In this document: positions 28,809-39,283 of the stretch, piece after piece
How the letters are laid out: each line of letters opens with the position of its first letter
Numbering within the stretch: position 1 is the first letter of the stretch
NCBI RefSeq assembly: GCF_001050035.1
Contig: NZ_CVTA01000063.1
Coordinates: 189,983 to 253,982, forward strand
DNA length: 64,000 nt
From: Mycolicibacterium komanii
GTDB lineage: Bacteria; Actinomycetota; Actinomycetes; Mycobacteriales; Mycobacteriaceae
Reading direction: 5' to 3'
Notes under the pieces: model-generated
Seen by the model: the letters and a program-made list of their open reading frames with translations, nothing else
Database searches by the model: none
Told to the model about the DNA's origin: nothing
Translations under genes and position numbers: made by a program

Positions 28809-28891
28809 GCCTGGTCGGCTCGCGCGGTGCGGTTCAAACGCGTGCGAACCGCTGATCGGAGGTGCACGCTGGTAACCGGAAGGTGATTGCT

Positions 28892-29170
28892 ATGTACGAC
28901 AACATCCAAGACAACGCCTGGCGCATCGACATCGAGTTCAACGAGGACGACACCCACACCCACGCGACCGTGCGGGCCACCCGCGACGACGGCGAGACGG
29001 TGAGCGCCCAGGGCGACGCCTACCGCAACCCCCGGGATTCCGTGCAGCCGCTGGTCGGTGAGGAGATCGCCGCGGCGAGGGGACTGATCGCGCTCGGCGC
29101 CGAACTGCTGCAGCGCGCGTCGTCACAGATCGAGCAGACCACGCATCAGCCAGTCCACCTGGTCCGCTGA
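28892..29170 (+). CDS. DUF1876 domain protein
   Basis: A 92-residue protein with the DUF1876 pattern: an N-terminal strand-rich half (WRIDIEFNEDDTHTHATVRA), a conserved GDAYRNP turn and a C-terminal helical half ending near IEQTTHQPV. These small actinobacterial proteins have a dsRBD-like fold and unknown function. ATG 28892 is chosen because GGAAGG lies upstream; the earlier in-frame ATG at 28862 lacks such a site. Confidence 0.8.
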   Translation: MYDNIQDNAWRIDIEFNEDDTHTHATVRATRDDGETVSAQGDAYRNPRDSVQPLVGEEIAAARGLIALGAELLQRASSQIEQTTHQPVHLVR

Positions 29171-29179
29171 CGGTTCGGC

Positions 29180-30292
29180 TCAGCCCTCGGGCGGTGCGGT
29201 CGCCGCGACGCTCACCGCCGGTTGCTTCGACGCGTTCTTCATCTGGTCGAACAGGTCGACGTAGTACGGCAGACATTCGGCCATCGCCTGTTCGGTGGTG
29301 AACAGTGGCCGGTAGCCCAGGTCGCGCTCGGCCTTGGCGATCGAGAAGTAGTTGTCGAGGTAAAGGCGTTCCACGCCAAGGGGTTCGATCATCGGCTTGG
29401 GGATCCCGAGCCGGAAGTGCAGCCACTGCCAGACGGTCATCGCAAGCCAGACCAGGCGGCCGGGGACTCGGATCTTCGGGTAGCGCCTACCGCACGCCTC
29501 GACGACGGGCCTGGAGAACTCGAACATGTTGATCGGTTCGCCGTCATTGACAAAGTACGCCTGCCCCGGTGCGCTGCCACCCGGAACGAGATGCTGGGCG
29601 GCGAGGATGAAACCGTGAATCAGGTTGTGCACGTAGGAGTTGTCGAGTTTGACGTTCTTGCTTCCGACCAAGACCTTGACGTGCCCGGCCAGTACGCTCT
29701 CGAAAACCTTGCGGAACATCGTCTGGTCCCCGCGACCCCAGATGCCGCTCGGTCGGATCGAGCAGGTGAGCAGTCCGTCGACCCCGTTGGCGGCCAGCGC
29801 GAACTTCTCCGCGGCCACCTTGGTCTCGGTGTACAGGTCGTTGAATCGCTCGGTGTACGGCAGGGTTTCGTTGCCACCGGAGATGCGCTTGCCGCCCATC
29901 ACGACGCTGTTCGACGCCGTGTAGACGAACCGCTTCACTCCGGCGGCGCGGGCGGCGCGCACGAGATTCTCGGTGCCGGTGACGTTGATCGCGAAGCTGC
30001 GCTTGCGGTACTCGTCGGTGACCGACGCGCCGCCCATCAGGTCGATGATCGCGGCCGTGTGGAACACGGTGTCGATGCCGGCGACGGCCGCCGCCACCTG
30101 CTCGGCATCGCAGATGTCGCCTTCGACGACCTCGAGTCCGGGCTGCGCGGGCAGCGGGGAAGGGGCGCGGTCGAAGGAGCGGACCCGGTGGCCGCGGTTG
30201 AGCAGTTCGGTCACGAGGTTGGCGCCGACGAATCCGGACCCGCCCGTGACGAGTACCCCGCCCAGTTCGGTGGTCAGCGTTGAGTCACCCAT
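29180..30292 (-). CDS. NAD-dependent 3beta-hydroxysteroid dehydrogenase-like protein
   Basis: A 370-residue extended SDR of the 3beta-HSD group, matching Rv1106c of M. tuberculosis by position and motifs. It has VTGGSGFVGANL for NAD binding, the catalytic YTETK (Tyr-x3-Lys), and the wide substrate domain. The M. tuberculosis enzyme oxidises cholesterol and other 3beta-hydroxysteroids and isomerises them to 4-en-3-ones. A KstR consensus box lies 16 bases upstream of the ATG, so expression should rise with sterols. It is followed convergently by the DUF1876 gene. Confidence 0.9.
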   Translation of the reverse strand: MGDSTLTTELGGVLVTGGSGFVGANLVTELLNRGHRVRSFDRAPSPLPAQPGLEVVEGDICDAEQVAAAVAGIDTVFHTAAIIDLMGGASVTDEYRKRSFAINVTGTENLVRAARAAGVKRFVYTASNSVVMGGKRISGGNETLPYTERFNDLYTETKVAAEKFALAANGVDGLLTCSIRPSGIWGRGDQTMFRKVFESVLAGHVKVLVGSKNVKLDNSYVHNLIHGFILAAQHLVPGGSAPGQAYFVNDGEPINMFEFSRPVVEACGRRYPKIRVPGRLVWLAMTVWQWLHFRLGIPKPMIEPLGVERLYLDNYFSIAKAERDLGYRPLFTTEQAMAECLPYYVDLFDQMKNASKQPAVSVAATAPPEG

Positions 30293-30299
30293 GGCGAGC

Positions 30300-30321
30300 A
30301 GAGTAACTGAAACGTGTTACA
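30300..30321 (-). promoter_or_regulatory. KstR operator and -10 box of the 3beta-HSD gene
   Basis: TGAAACGTGTTACA (30308-30321) matches TnnAACnnGTTnnA fully. On the minus strand TACTCT (30305-30300) follows, 7 nt before the start codon at 30292, so it is a plausible -10 for a leaderless transcript. The operator would overlap the core promoter, fitting repression by KstR. Confidence 0.82.
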
Positions 30322-30355
30322 GTTTCGACCCCTCGTGCGACATTTGATTGCTTTG

Positions 30356-30568
30356 TCAACTTTCATCGGCGTCTCTGGCCGCCAGCACGTCCTCGATGCG
30401 CTTACGAGCTCCAGCTAAATGCTCTTCGCAACGTTTAGCCAGCTCTTCGCCGCGTTCCCACAGCTTCAGCGACGAGTCGAGATCGAGGCCGCCCTGTTCG
30501 AGCTGTTGAACCACCGCGACCAGTTCTTCCCGCGCTTCCTCATACCCCAGTTCACTAATGGGCTTCAT
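30356..30568 (-). CDS. xseB: Exodeoxyribonuclease VII small subunit
   Basis: The 70-residue small subunit of the exonuclease that degrades single-stranded DNA in both directions. It shows the family core [21 protein letters not shown] followed by [19 protein letters not shown]. The ATG at 30568 overlaps the xseA stop by four bases (ATGA), so the two are translationally coupled, as in M. tuberculosis Rv1107c-Rv1108c. Confidence 0.95.
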   Translation of the reverse strand: MKPISELGYEEAREELVAVVQQLEQGGLDLDSSLKLWERGEELAKRCEEHLAGARKRIEDVLAARDADES

Positions 30569-31803
30569 TTCTCTGCCCCTTCCGGTCCCTCGCTGATCGC
30601 GGTGATCGCCCCGTCGGCCACCCGCACGCGCAATTGCACACCCTTCGCGGCGTCGGCGGTGGTGCGCAGCACCTGGGCGTCGGGCATCGTCTGCACGACC
30701 GCGTAGCCCCGCGCCAGCGTCGCCGCCGGACCCAGTGTGCTCAGCCGCGCCGACAGATGTTCGATGCGATCGGTCTCGGTGGCCACCAGTCGCGTGACGT
30801 CCCGGCGGGCGGTGATGCACAGACGATCGACCTCCTCGGCGCGGGCGGTGACCGCGGCCAACGGCTGCGCCAGCACGGGTCTGCTGCGCAACTGATCCAG
30901 GGCGTGCTGTTCGCGGGTGACCCAGTTGCGCAGCGCGTTGCCACCTCGCCGGCACAGGTCGGTGATGTACGCCTGCTCGGCGGCGGCGTCGGGGACGATG
31001 CGCTTGGCCGCGTCGGTCGGCGTGGCGGCGCGCAGGTCGGCGACCAGGTCGCACAGCGGGTTGTCGGGTTCGTGGCCGATCGCGCTGACCACCGGTGTCG
31101 TGCACTTGGCGATCTCGCGGCACAGCGTTTCGTCGTAGAAGGGCAGCAGGTCCTCGACGCTGCCGCCGCCGCGGGCGATGACGATCACGTCGACGTCGGG
31201 GTCGGTGTCGAGCCCGCGCAGCGCCTCGACCACCTGGGGCACCGTGTTGGGGCCCTGCACGGCGGTGTTGCGCACCGCGAATCGCACCGCGGGCCAGCGA
31301 TTGGTGGCCACCGAGATGACGTCGTGTTCGGCGTGACTGCCGCGGCTGGTGATGAGCCCGATAGTGTTCGGCAGGAACGGGATCGGTCGCTTGAGCCGCG
31401 GGTCGAAGAGCCCCTCGGCGTGCAGCAGCTGACGCAGGCGTTCGATGCGCGCGAGCAGCTCACCGACGCCGACCGCGCGAATCTGGTTGACCCGCAACGA
31501 GAACGACCCTCTGCCGACGAAGAAGTTCGGCCGTCCCAGCATGACGACGCGGGTGCCCTCGGTGAGCTTCACCGGCGCGTTGAGCACCAGCTCGCGCGGG
31601 CAGGTGATCGACAACGACATGTCGACCGACGGATCGCGCAGCGTGATGTAGGCGGTGCCGGAGTTGGGTCGCGTCGACAGCTGGGCGACCTGTCCCTCGA
31701 CCCAGACCGTTCCCAGTCGCTCGATCCAGTCCTTGATCTTCATCGAGACGGAGCGGACCGGAAACGGATTCTCCGGTGACTGGCCCTGCTCGGCGTCGGT
31801 CAT
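30565..31803 (-). CDS. xseA: Exodeoxyribonuclease VII large subunit
   Basis: The catalytic subunit, 412 residues. It has an N-terminal OB-fold ([22 protein letters not shown]), the catalytic core with [13 protein letters not shown] and [12 protein letters not shown], and a C-terminal coiled helical arm for binding XseB. ATG 31803 is chosen because the codons upstream belong to the neighbouring spacer. Twenty-two bases separate it from the lipid-droplet-type gene upstream. Confidence 0.95.
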   Translation of the reverse strand: MTDAEQGQSPENPFPVRSVSMKIKDWIERLGTVWVEGQVAQLSTRPNSGTAYITLRDPSVDMSLSITCPRELVLNAPVKLTEGTRVVMLGRPNFFVGRGSFSLRVNQIRAVGVGELLARIERLRQLLHAEGLFDPRLKRPIPFLPNTIGLITSRGSHAEHDVISVATNRWPAVRFAVRNTAVQGPNTVPQVVEALRGLDTDPDVDVIVIARGGGSVEDLLPFYDETLCREIAKCTTPVVSAIGHEPDNPLCDLVADLRAATPTDAAKRIVPDAAAEQAYITDLCRRGGNALRNWVTREQHALDQLRSRPVLAQPLAAVTARAEEVDRLCITARRDVTRLVATETDRIEHLSARLSTLGPAATLARGYAVVQTMPDAQVLRTTADAAKGVQLRVRVADGAITAISEGPEGAEK

Positions 31804-31825
31804 ATTCCCAGCCCCGCTGGGGTCG

Positions 31826-32395
31826 TCACTTCGCGGACGCGCGGGTGATCCTGTTGGCGAGCAGCGTCTGGAACGGCGCGCGGCCCTTGGTGGCCTCCTC
31901 GTAGGCCAGCAGCGCCTCGAGGTCGGCAACGCGCAGCGTGTTCAACCGCGCCCGCAGCTGGGCCAGCGTCAGCGACTCGTAGTCGAGCTCGCTGACGATC
32001 TCGGGGGCCTCACCGATCGCCAGGCCCGCGTCCTCGCCATTGCGGTCGGCGGCCGCCTGCGGGTCAGCGTTGCTGAACAGCGCGAACCTGCCCTCGGTCA
32101 TCCGTTCGCCGTCGCCGGCCGTTGCCGCGCCGTCGGCGCCCGAATCGTCGAGGTCCTCGTCGAAGGTGGCCCACTCGGGCTGCTCGTCCTTGGGCGGGAA
32201 GATCGACTCGAGCGTCTCGTCACCCTTGTTCACCAGGTCGGCGACGTCCTGCTGGACCTTCATCACCAGGTGCGCGAGCGAACTGACCACGGTCATCGGG
32301 TACATCAGGATGGTCTGGGGCAGCTTGCGGGTTTCCTCGATGGCGGTTACCGCCGCGCCAACCAGCAGACGGACCCCATACGGTGCGGTTGCCAT
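31826..32395 (-). CDS. Lipid droplet-associated-type protein (Rv1109c-like)
   Basis: A 189-residue protein with an N-terminal amphipathic/hydrophobic stretch (about 3-45), an acidic middle, and a C-terminal segment ending [22 protein letters not shown], which is typical of the mycobacterial Rv1109c family, annotated as lipid droplet-associated. Position between xseA and ispH is conserved. ATG 32395 is used; a GTG two codons upstream is possible. Divergent from ispH by 73 bases. Confidence 0.83.
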   Translation of the reverse strand: MATAPYGVRLLVGAAVTAIEETRKLPQTILMYPMTVVSSLAHLVMKVQQDVADLVNKGDETLESIFPPKDEQPEWATFDEDLDDSGADGAATAGDGERMTEGRFALFSNADPQAAADRNGEDAGLAIGEAPEIVSELDYESLTLAQLRARLNTLRVADLEALLAYEEATKGRAPFQTLLANRITRASAK

Positions 32396-32468
32396 GGCCA
32401 CAGCCTACGGGCGACTTCTCGGCTGGGAGGAAGGGCCTTGGAACGGCACTGTGCGTACCCTGGGTGTC

Positions 32469-33470
32469 ATGCCGCCGACAATCAACATGGGGATTCCGGG
32501 CGCCTCGAGCTCGGTCGCCGGTGGCGTGACCGGTAAACGCGTGCTGCTGGCCGAACCGCGGGGGTACTGCGCTGGGGTGGATCGCGCCGTCGAGACCGTC
32601 GAGCGCGCGCTGGAGAAGCACGGCGCCCCGGTCTACGTGCGTCACGAGATCGTGCACAACCGGCATGTCGTCGAGACGCTGGCCAAGGCGGGCGCCGTTT
32701 TCGTCGACGAGACCGACGAGGTGCCCGAGGGCGCGATCGTGGTGTTCTCCGCCCACGGCGTGGCGCCGACCGTGCACCAGACCGCCAAGGAGCGCGACCT
32801 CAAGGTCATCGACGCGACGTGCCCGCTGGTCACCAAGGTCCACAACGAGGCCAAGCGGTTCGCCAGGGACGACTACGACATCCTGCTGATCGGCCACGAG
32901 GGTCATGAGGAGGTCGTCGGCACCGCCGGTGAGGCCCCCGACCACGTGCAGCTCGTCGACGGGCCGGACTCCGTCGACAACGTCACCGTGCGCGACGAGA
33001 GCAAGGTCATCTGGCTGTCGCAGACCACGCTCAGCGTCGACGAGACCATGGAGACCGTGCGCCGGCTGCGGGAGAAGTTTCCGACGCTGCAGGACCCGCC
33101 GAGCGACGACATCTGTTACGCCACCCAGAACCGCCAGGTCGCGGTCAAGGCGATGGCTCCCGAATGCGAGCTGGTGATCGTCGTCGGTTCCCGCAACTCG
33201 TCGAACTCCGTGCGCCTGGTCGAGGTCGCGCTGGGCGCCGGGTCCGACGCAGCCCACCTGGTCGACTACGCCGACGACATCGATCCCGCATGGCTCGACG
33301 GCGTGACGACCGTCGGCGTCACCTCCGGCGCCTCGGTGCCCGAGATCCTGGTGCGCGGCGTGCTGGAGCGGCTGGCCGACTACGGCTACGACACCGTACA
33401 GCCGGTGACGACGGCCAACGAGACGCTTGTGTTCGCGTTGCCGAGGGAGATCCGCCCCGCGCGCGCGTAA
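32469..33470 (+). CDS. ispH: 4-hydroxy-3-methylbut-2-enyl diphosphate reductase
   Basis: Iron-sulfur enzyme of the MEP pathway that makes IPP and DMAPP, the isoprenoid precursors. The 333-residue protein carries the three cluster Cys residues in [24 protein letters not shown] and [11 protein letters not shown], the family motif HEIVHN, and SSNSVRL near the end. The ATG follows TACCCT (32456-32461) by 7 nt, a leaderless layout. It corresponds to Rv1110 and is directly followed by an extra penicillin-binding protein gene. Confidence 0.96.
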   Translation: MPPTINMGIPGASSSVAGGVTGKRVLLAEPRGYCAGVDRAVETVERALEKHGAPVYVRHEIVHNRHVVETLAKAGAVFVDETDEVPEGAIVVFSAHGVAPTVHQTAKERDLKVIDATCPLVTKVHNEAKRFARDDYDILLIGHEGHEEVVGTAGEAPDHVQLVDGPDSVDNVTVRDESKVIWLSQTTLSVDETMETVRRLREKFPTLQDPPSDDICYATQNRQVAVKAMAPECELVIVVGSRNSSNSVRLVEVALGAGSDAAHLVDYADDIDPAWLDGVTTVGVTSGASVPEILVRGVLERLADYGYDTVQPVTTANETLVFALPREIRPARA

Positions 33471-33481
33471 CGTCATCGAGC

Positions 33482-35275
33482 GTGCACTCGACGCGAAAAT
33501 CGTTGGTAAATCTCGCCGTAGCCGCACGCTCGCTGTTGGTGCTGGGGCTGATACTGGTCGCCGCGGGTTGCTCGAACGCCGAAGACCGCCTGAACACCGC
33601 GGTGCGGTCGTTCGCTGAGGCGTTGTCGAAGGGCGACGCCACCGCCGCCGCGGCCGTCACGACCGACTCCGCTGATGCGGCGGAGACGCTGACGAAGCTC
33701 TTCGAAAGCCTCGGCACCGACCTACAGGTCGAGGTGGCGTCGGTGCAGCACAACGACGACGGGCCCTCGACCTTCAGCCTCGACACCACCTGGAAGTTCC
33801 GCGACGGCGCGACCGAGTGGGCCTATACGACGAACGGGACCGCAACCGCGTCGGGCGACGACGTCAAGATCGACTGGGCGCCGGCGACCGTGGCTGCCGG
33901 CCTCGACGAGGGGTCGCTGTCCTACAGCACGCTCACGCCCGAACCGGACGCACGGGTTCTGGACCGCACCGGCGCGGAGTTGCTCACCCAGCACATCGTC
34001 ACGCTGGTCAACCTGTCACCGGGCGCGGACGTGAATGCCGTTGCCGCGCTGCTCAATCCGATCGCGCCGGGAATCACCGGTGAGTCGCTGCGCGCGGACC
34101 TCGACGCGGCGGGCGGCAAATCGGTCACCGCGGTCACGCTGCGCCAGGAAGACCTCGCGCCGATCGAGGGGCAGCTGTCCGCGCTGCCGAACGTCACGCT
34201 CGCGCCGCAGACGCGGCTGCTGGCGACCGACAAGGAGCTCACGTCGCCGACCCTGGCCGGGCTGGCCGAACTGTGGCAACAGCGCACCGACGAGGCCGCT
34301 GGATGGGCGGTCAGCGTGCAGACGCGCACGGGACCGCGTCGGGTCGGCGGACAGGACGCCAAGCCCGTCGGTGACATCGCAAGCACGCTCGACATCGGGA
34401 TGCTGCGGGCCGCCGAAGAAGCGCTGGCGCCGCTGCCCACGCCGGCGGCGCTGGTGGCGATCCAGCCGTCCACCGGAAACCTGATGGCCGTCGCGCAGAA
34501 CGCGCCCGCAGACGCGCAGGGGCCGATCGCGCTGACGGGCCTCTATCCGCCCGGTTCGACGTTCAAGACGGTGACGGTGTCGGCCGCGCTGCAGGCCGGC
34601 CAGGTGACACCGGACAGCATCGTCGCCTGTCCCGCGACCGAGAACATCGAGGGCAGACAGATCCCCAACGACGACAACTTCGACCTCGGCGACGTGCCGC
34701 TGCATACCGCGTTCGCTCGCTCGTGCAACACCACCATGGGCCGACTGGCGGTGAACCTGCCGCCGGACGCGCTGACCGAGGCGGCCGCGCAACTCGGCCT
34801 CGGCATCGACTACACCGCGCCCGGTATGACGACCGTCACGGGAAAGGTGCCGGAGGCCGACACGGCGGCCCTGCGCGTGGAGGAGGGGATCGGCCAGGGC
34901 CAGGTCACCGCGTCGCCGTTCGGAATGGCGCTGGTGGCCGCCGCTCTCGCACGGGGTTCGGCACCGGCACCGGCCATCGTCGAGGGGCAACCCGGCAAAC
35001 CCGACCGCACGCCCGATCCGGTGCCGCCGGCCGTCGCCGAGCAGGTCCGGTCGATGATGCGCGAAACCGTCACCGGCGGAACCGCCCAGCAGCTGCAGGA
35101 CATCCCCGGCATGCTCGGCAAGACCGGCACCGCCGAGTACATCGACGACACCCATGCACACGGCTGGTTCGTCGGCATCGACGGCGATCTGGCGCTGGCG
35201 GTGTTCGTCAGCGATGCGGGCAGTTCCGCTCCGGCGGTCGACGCCGCGGGACGCTTCCTGCGCGCCGGAGGCTAG
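33482..35275 (+). CDS. Lipoprotein penicillin-binding protein (transpeptidase) with NTF2-like domain
   Basis: A 597-residue peptidoglycan transpeptidase-like protein. It begins with a lipoprotein signal (LVAAGC, lipidated C30), then an NTF2-like (MecA_N) domain at about 32-145, a dimerisation region, and the transpeptidase domain with S359-T-F-K362, S414-C-N and K547-T-G. The architecture resembles M. tuberculosis Rv2864c, which has a different gene context. Here it sits between ispH and the Rv1111c homologue, with a leaderless-type TAACGT 8 nt before GTG 33482. Extra cross-linking capacity or low beta-lactam affinity are possible roles. Confidence 0.9.
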   Translation: MHSTRKSLVNLAVAARSLLVLGLILVAAGCSNAEDRLNTAVRSFAEALSKGDATAAAAVTTDSADAAETLTKLFESLGTDLQVEVASVQHNDDGPSTFSLDTTWKFRDGATEWAYTTNGTATASGDDVKIDWAPATVAAGLDEGSLSYSTLTPEPDARVLDRTGAELLTQHIVTLVNLSPGADVNAVAALLNPIAPGITGESLRADLDAAGGKSVTAVTLRQEDLAPIEGQLSALPNVTLAPQTRLLATDKELTSPTLAGLAELWQQRTDEAAGWAVSVQTRTGPRRVGGQDAKPVGDIASTLDIGMLRAAEEALAPLPTPAALVAIQPSTGNLMAVAQNAPADAQGPIALTGLYPPGSTFKTVTVSAALQAGQVTPDSIVACPATENIEGRQIPNDDNFDLGDVPLHTAFARSCNTTMGRLAVNLPPDALTEAAAQLGLGIDYTAPGMTTVTGKVPEADTAALRVEEGIGQGQVTASPFGMALVAAALARGSAPAPAIVEGQPGKPDRTPDPVPPAVAEQVRSMMRETVTGGTAQQLQDIPGMLGKTGTAEYIDDTHAHGWFVGIDGDLALAVFVSDAGSSAPAVDAAGRFLRAGG

Positions 35276-36390
35276 ATGTCGTACTCCCAGGAGTCGGCCT
35301 CGTAGCCCCGGGGTGCGCTGCGGCGGGTGCGGTACTCCGCGCGGTCTCCGGCTTCCTCACCGCGGTAACGCACGCGGGAGATCGGGTGATGGGTCCCGTT
35401 ACCGTTCGTGGCGCCGTTGCGGCCGTGCGGCTCGCGAGGCTCGTAGTTGTCGAAGCGGCGACGACGTTCGGGGCGGTCGGCGGCCCGGTCGAAACCCCTG
35501 CGGTCGTGGCCCGCGCGGCGTTCGGACGGGGGAGGACCGGGCTGACGCGGGTTGGGTGTGCGAGGCCGGCGACGGGGTTCGGGCGCGCCGGACGGCTCGG
35601 CGTGTCTGCCGGAGCGAGCGCGCCGCGGACGCTCGACGAGCGGGTCGATCGGCTCGACCTCGGGCGGCCGGACGTGGCGGGACCGCGACGTCGTGGTGCG
35701 CCTCGGCCGGCCGCTGCGATCCGCCGTCGGCCTGCCGGCGCGCGACGCCGCCCTTTCCGTTCTGGCGGTCCGGCCGGCGCTCTGGGGACGCCTGCGGCGC
35801 GGTGGGGCGGCGACCTCGTCGTCCTCGTCACGGCGGCGCGAGGCGATCAGCGATTTGACCTTCGTCACAATCGCCGTCGCCGCGGTGGCCGCTGCCGTGG
35901 CGAGCGCGGGTTTCGGCGCCTCGGAGTCGTCGTCGGTCGAGGGGGCTGCGCGACGGGCCGACATCCCGATGTACCAGCGGCACATGCCGATCAGCAGGAC
36001 CGCCGCCGAGGTGAAGAACATCAGCGGGAAGCGTTCGATGAGGGGATAGCCGCAGTTGATCGCCAGATCCTTGAGCCCGGTGAACTGACCGCCGGTGAAC
36101 AGGAAGTAGGAGCCCGGCACGGTCACGAACAGGAGCAGCGGCGGCTGGATGACCGCGGTGAACACCGCCTGCTGCCGGACTGCCAGTACGGCAGCGAGGC
36201 AGCCCAGGACGTAGCAGGCGGCAAACACCGTGCTGAGTTCCTTGCTGCCCGATCCGGCGTCGAACGCGAACCCGATCGTCGTCGCGGTGATCGCGATCAA
36301 CACAGCACCCCACCCGGGTACACCGGGAAGGTTGGGATGCGCGGAGCGGTGGTCGGCGACGACGGCCGACCGTGCGCGCTGTGCTGACAC
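35272..36390 (-). CDS. DUF6542 membrane protein with Arg-rich tail (Rv1111c-like)
   Basis: A 372-residue protein with four hydrophobic segments in residues 25-140 (first: GWGAVLIAITATTIGFAF), then a long disordered C-terminal half rich in Arg, Pro and Glu (for example RRRRPQSAGRTARTERA). Position before ychF matches Rv1111c. GTG 36390 (VSAQRARSAVV) is chosen; the open frame continues upstream but through ychF antisense. Function unknown. Its stop shares CTAG with the convergent PBP gene. Confidence 0.82.
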   Translation of the reverse strand: MSAQRARSAVVADHRSAHPNLPGVPGWGAVLIAITATTIGFAFDAGSGSKELSTVFAACYVLGCLAAVLAVRQQAVFTAVIQPPLLLFVTVPGSYFLFTGGQFTGLKDLAINCGYPLIERFPLMFFTSAAVLLIGMCRWYIGMSARRAAPSTDDDSEAPKPALATAAATAATAIVTKVKSLIASRRRDEDDEVAAPPRRRRPQSAGRTARTERAASRAGRPTADRSGRPRRTTTSRSRHVRPPEVEPIDPLVERPRRARSGRHAEPSGAPEPRRRPRTPNPRQPGPPPSERRAGHDRRGFDRAADRPERRRRFDNYEPREPHGRNGATNGNGTHHPISRVRYRGEEAGDRAEYRTRRSAPRGYEADSWEYDI

Positions 36391-36459
36391 AGGTAGACCG
36401 TACCGGCTTTCCCTCCGTGTGGCTGTCAGCGCGGTTCGGGCGTGCCCGTCACGGTCTCC

Positions 36460-36465
36460 TAGACT
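36460..36465 (+). promoter_or_regulatory. -10 element of ychF
   Basis: TAGACT lies 9 nt before the GTG start of ychF and there is no ribosome binding site, consistent with a leaderless transcript starting at or near the codon. Confidence 0.4.
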
Positions 36466-36474
36466 CTGGACCCT

Positions 36475-37548
<1,074 letters not shown>

Positions 37549-37557
37549 ATCGACGGG

Positions 37558-37968
37558 TCAGTTGATGATCTCCCCGCGATCGTCGGCAGGGATCTTCGCG
37601 AGTCGTTCGCGCCACGCCTGAAGTTCCTCAGGGGTAAGCCGCGTCCAGTCGTGGACCTCCTCGATCACGCGCAGTGGCTCGCGGCTGCGATAAGAGCGGG
37701 TCGGATTGCCCGGGAACTTCTTGTCGGTGACGTTCGGATCGTCCTCGAACTCACCGGTCGGTTCGACGAGGTACACCCGCGGCGTGCCGTCGCCTGCCGC
37801 GAGCTCGGCCGCCAGCCCCGCACCGTCGCGCAGCGCCGTGAAATAGATGTGGTTCATCAGAATTTCGGGCCGGTAGTTGGACGGAAAGCCCGCGGTGAGC
37901 AGGTCTCCTGGCCTCAAGTCGGCCTTTGTCCCGTGGTAGAACGGACCCTTCTCCAACGCCGCGTTCAT
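37558..37968 (-). CDS. arr: Rifampin ADP-ribosyltransferase (Arr)
   Basis: Inactivates rifampicin by transferring ADP-ribose from NAD to the ansa chain hydroxyl. The 136-residue product matches M. smegmatis Arr across its length: GPFYHGTKADL, SNYRPEI, MNHIYFTAL, GAGLAAELAAGDG, EPTGEFEDDPNVTDKKFPGN and the WTRLTPEELQAWRERL tail. NAD-contact residues H and Y of FYHGTKADL are present, so it should be active. It predicts intrinsic low-level rifampicin resistance. Immediately downstream, convergent with ychF. Confidence 0.96.
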   Translation of the reverse strand: MNAALEKGPFYHGTKADLRPGDLLTAGFPSNYRPEILMNHIYFTALRDGAGLAAELAAGDGTPRVYLVEPTGEFEDDPNVTDKKFPGNPTRSYRSREPLRVIEEVHDWTRLTPEELQAWRERLAKIPADDRGEIIN

Positions 37969-38042
37969 GTCTCGAGGCTACGTCCCCGCGGTCGAAGTCC
38001 TGCTCCAGGCGACGTGTCGGTGTGCGCGCTTAGCGTGCGGGC

Positions 38043-38462
38043 ATGAAATTTCTCTCCGTCCGCATCACCACCTCCGATGTACAGCGTCTCGTGTCGTTCT
38101 ACGAGACGGTCACCGGTGTCGACGCCATGTGGGCCAACGAACTGTTCGCGGAGATCGCCACACCGGTCGGTGCGCTCGCCATCGGTAGCGACAAGACCGT
38201 TCCGCTGTTCGGCGTCGGTTCGGCCAAGCCGGCGGCGAACCTCAGCGCGATCGTCGAGTTCATCGTCGACGATGTAGACGCCGAATACGACCGTCTACGC
38301 GGAATTTTGGAGGATGTCGTCACCGAACCGACCACGATGCCGTGGGGCAACCGGGCACTGCTGTTCCGCGATCCCGATGGCAACCTCGTCAATTTGTTCA
38401 CCCCGGTCAGCGCCGAGGCCCGTGCCAAATTCGGCGTTCCCGTGCCGCACCCCGCCGAATAA
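38043..38462 (+). CDS. VOC family (glyoxalase/bleomycin-resistance fold) protein
   Basis: A 139-residue vicinal-oxygen-chelate protein with paired beta-alpha-beta-beta-beta units: VRITTSDVQRLVSFYETVTG at the start and LFRDPDGNLVNLFTP at the end of the second unit. Potential metal or ligand sites are not obvious. TAGCGT (38031-38036) stands 6 nt before the ATG, a leaderless layout. Function unknown. It is the first of a series of small plus-strand genes. Confidence 0.85.
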   Translation: MKFLSVRITTSDVQRLVSFYETVTGVDAMWANELFAEIATPVGALAIGSDKTVPLFGVGSAKPAANLSAIVEFIVDDVDAEYDRLRGILEDVVTEPTTMPWGNRALLFRDPDGNLVNLFTPVSAEARAKFGVPVPHPAE

Positions 38463-38494
38463 GGTGAAACCATGCCTCGGAGACCCATCGAACG

Positions 38495-38893
38495 ATGAGT
38501 GAGCGCGACCTGTCGGATGTCTACCGCGAATACCTGCGATGCCTGAACGAACGGCGATGGTCCGACCTCGGCGTCTACGTGGCAGATCGGCTGTCCTACA
38601 ACGGAAAAGACATGACGCTCGCTGACTACCACGCCTTGCTAGAAGCAGACACCACCGCGACGCCGGATCTGCGGTACGACCCCGAAATCGTCCTCGTCGA
38701 CGACCGGATGGTCGCCTGCCGCCTCTACTTCCGGTGCACCCCGCGGCAAACGTTCCTCGGGATCGAGCCGACGGGCGCCCGGGTTTCCTTCGCAGAACAC
38801 GTGTTCTACCGCTTCGAAGCGCAGCGAATTGTCGAGGTGTGGTCGTTGATCGACAAAGACGCCGTCCGCGAGCAGATGCTTCGAAAGGCCTAG
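38495..38893 (+). CDS. SnoaL-like / ester cyclase-family protein
   Basis: A 132-residue NTF2-like-fold protein resembling SnoaL polyketide cyclase-like and ester-cyclase proteins: an N-terminal helix VYREYLRCLNERRWSDLGVYV, then strands with VDDRMVACRLYFRC and a FYRFEAQRIVEVWSLID ending. Catalytic identity is unknown. GTG/ATG choice is settled at ATG 38495. It follows the VOC gene by 32 bases and may be co-transcribed. Confidence 0.78.
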   Translation: MSERDLSDVYREYLRCLNERRWSDLGVYVADRLSYNGKDMTLADYHALLEADTTATPDLRYDPEIVLVDDRMVACRLYFRCTPRQTFLGIEPTGARVSFAEHVFYRFEAQRIVEVWSLIDKDAVREQMLRKA

Positions 38894-38917
38894 CGGCTAA
38901 GGGGCTAGATTCGGCTC

Positions 38918-39283
38918 ATGTCCGAAGACTGGCGCGTAGACCGGGTCGACGAGATCCGGTCGTTGATCAAACAAGCCGAACCCGACGTCGTCGAGGAGAT
39001 CAAGTGGCGTAAACCGTCGAACCCCGATGGCGTGCCTGCGTTCTCGCTGGACGGACTCATCTGCACCCTCGAGATGTACAAGGGCAAGGTCAAGGTGAAC
39101 TTCGCCAAGGGTTCGTCCATCGCCGACCCGAACAACCTGTTCAACGCGAGCCTGCACGCACCGGTGGGTCGGTCGATCGATCTACAGGAAGACGACGAGC
39201 TGGATCCCGAGAAGTTCAAGTCCCTCATCAACACGGCGGTCGAGGTCAACCGCAGCAACAAGGCGGCCAAGCGCCGCAAATGA
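38918..39283 (+). CDS. DUF1801 domain protein
   Basis: A 121-residue protein of the DUF1801 (YdhG-like) family: DEIRSLIKQAEPDVVEEIKW, YKGKVKVNFAKGS, and a lysine-rich C-terminus (NKAAKRRK). Function unknown. TAGATT at 38906-38911 is 6 nt upstream of ATG. The final four bases overlap the GNAT gene (ATGA), so the two are coupled. Confidence 0.83.
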   Translation: MSEDWRVDRVDEIRSLIKQAEPDVVEEIKWRKPSNPDGVPAFSLDGLICTLEMYKGKVKVNFAKGSSIADPNNLFNASLHAPVGRSIDLQEDDELDPEKFKSLINTAVEVNRSNKAAKRRK

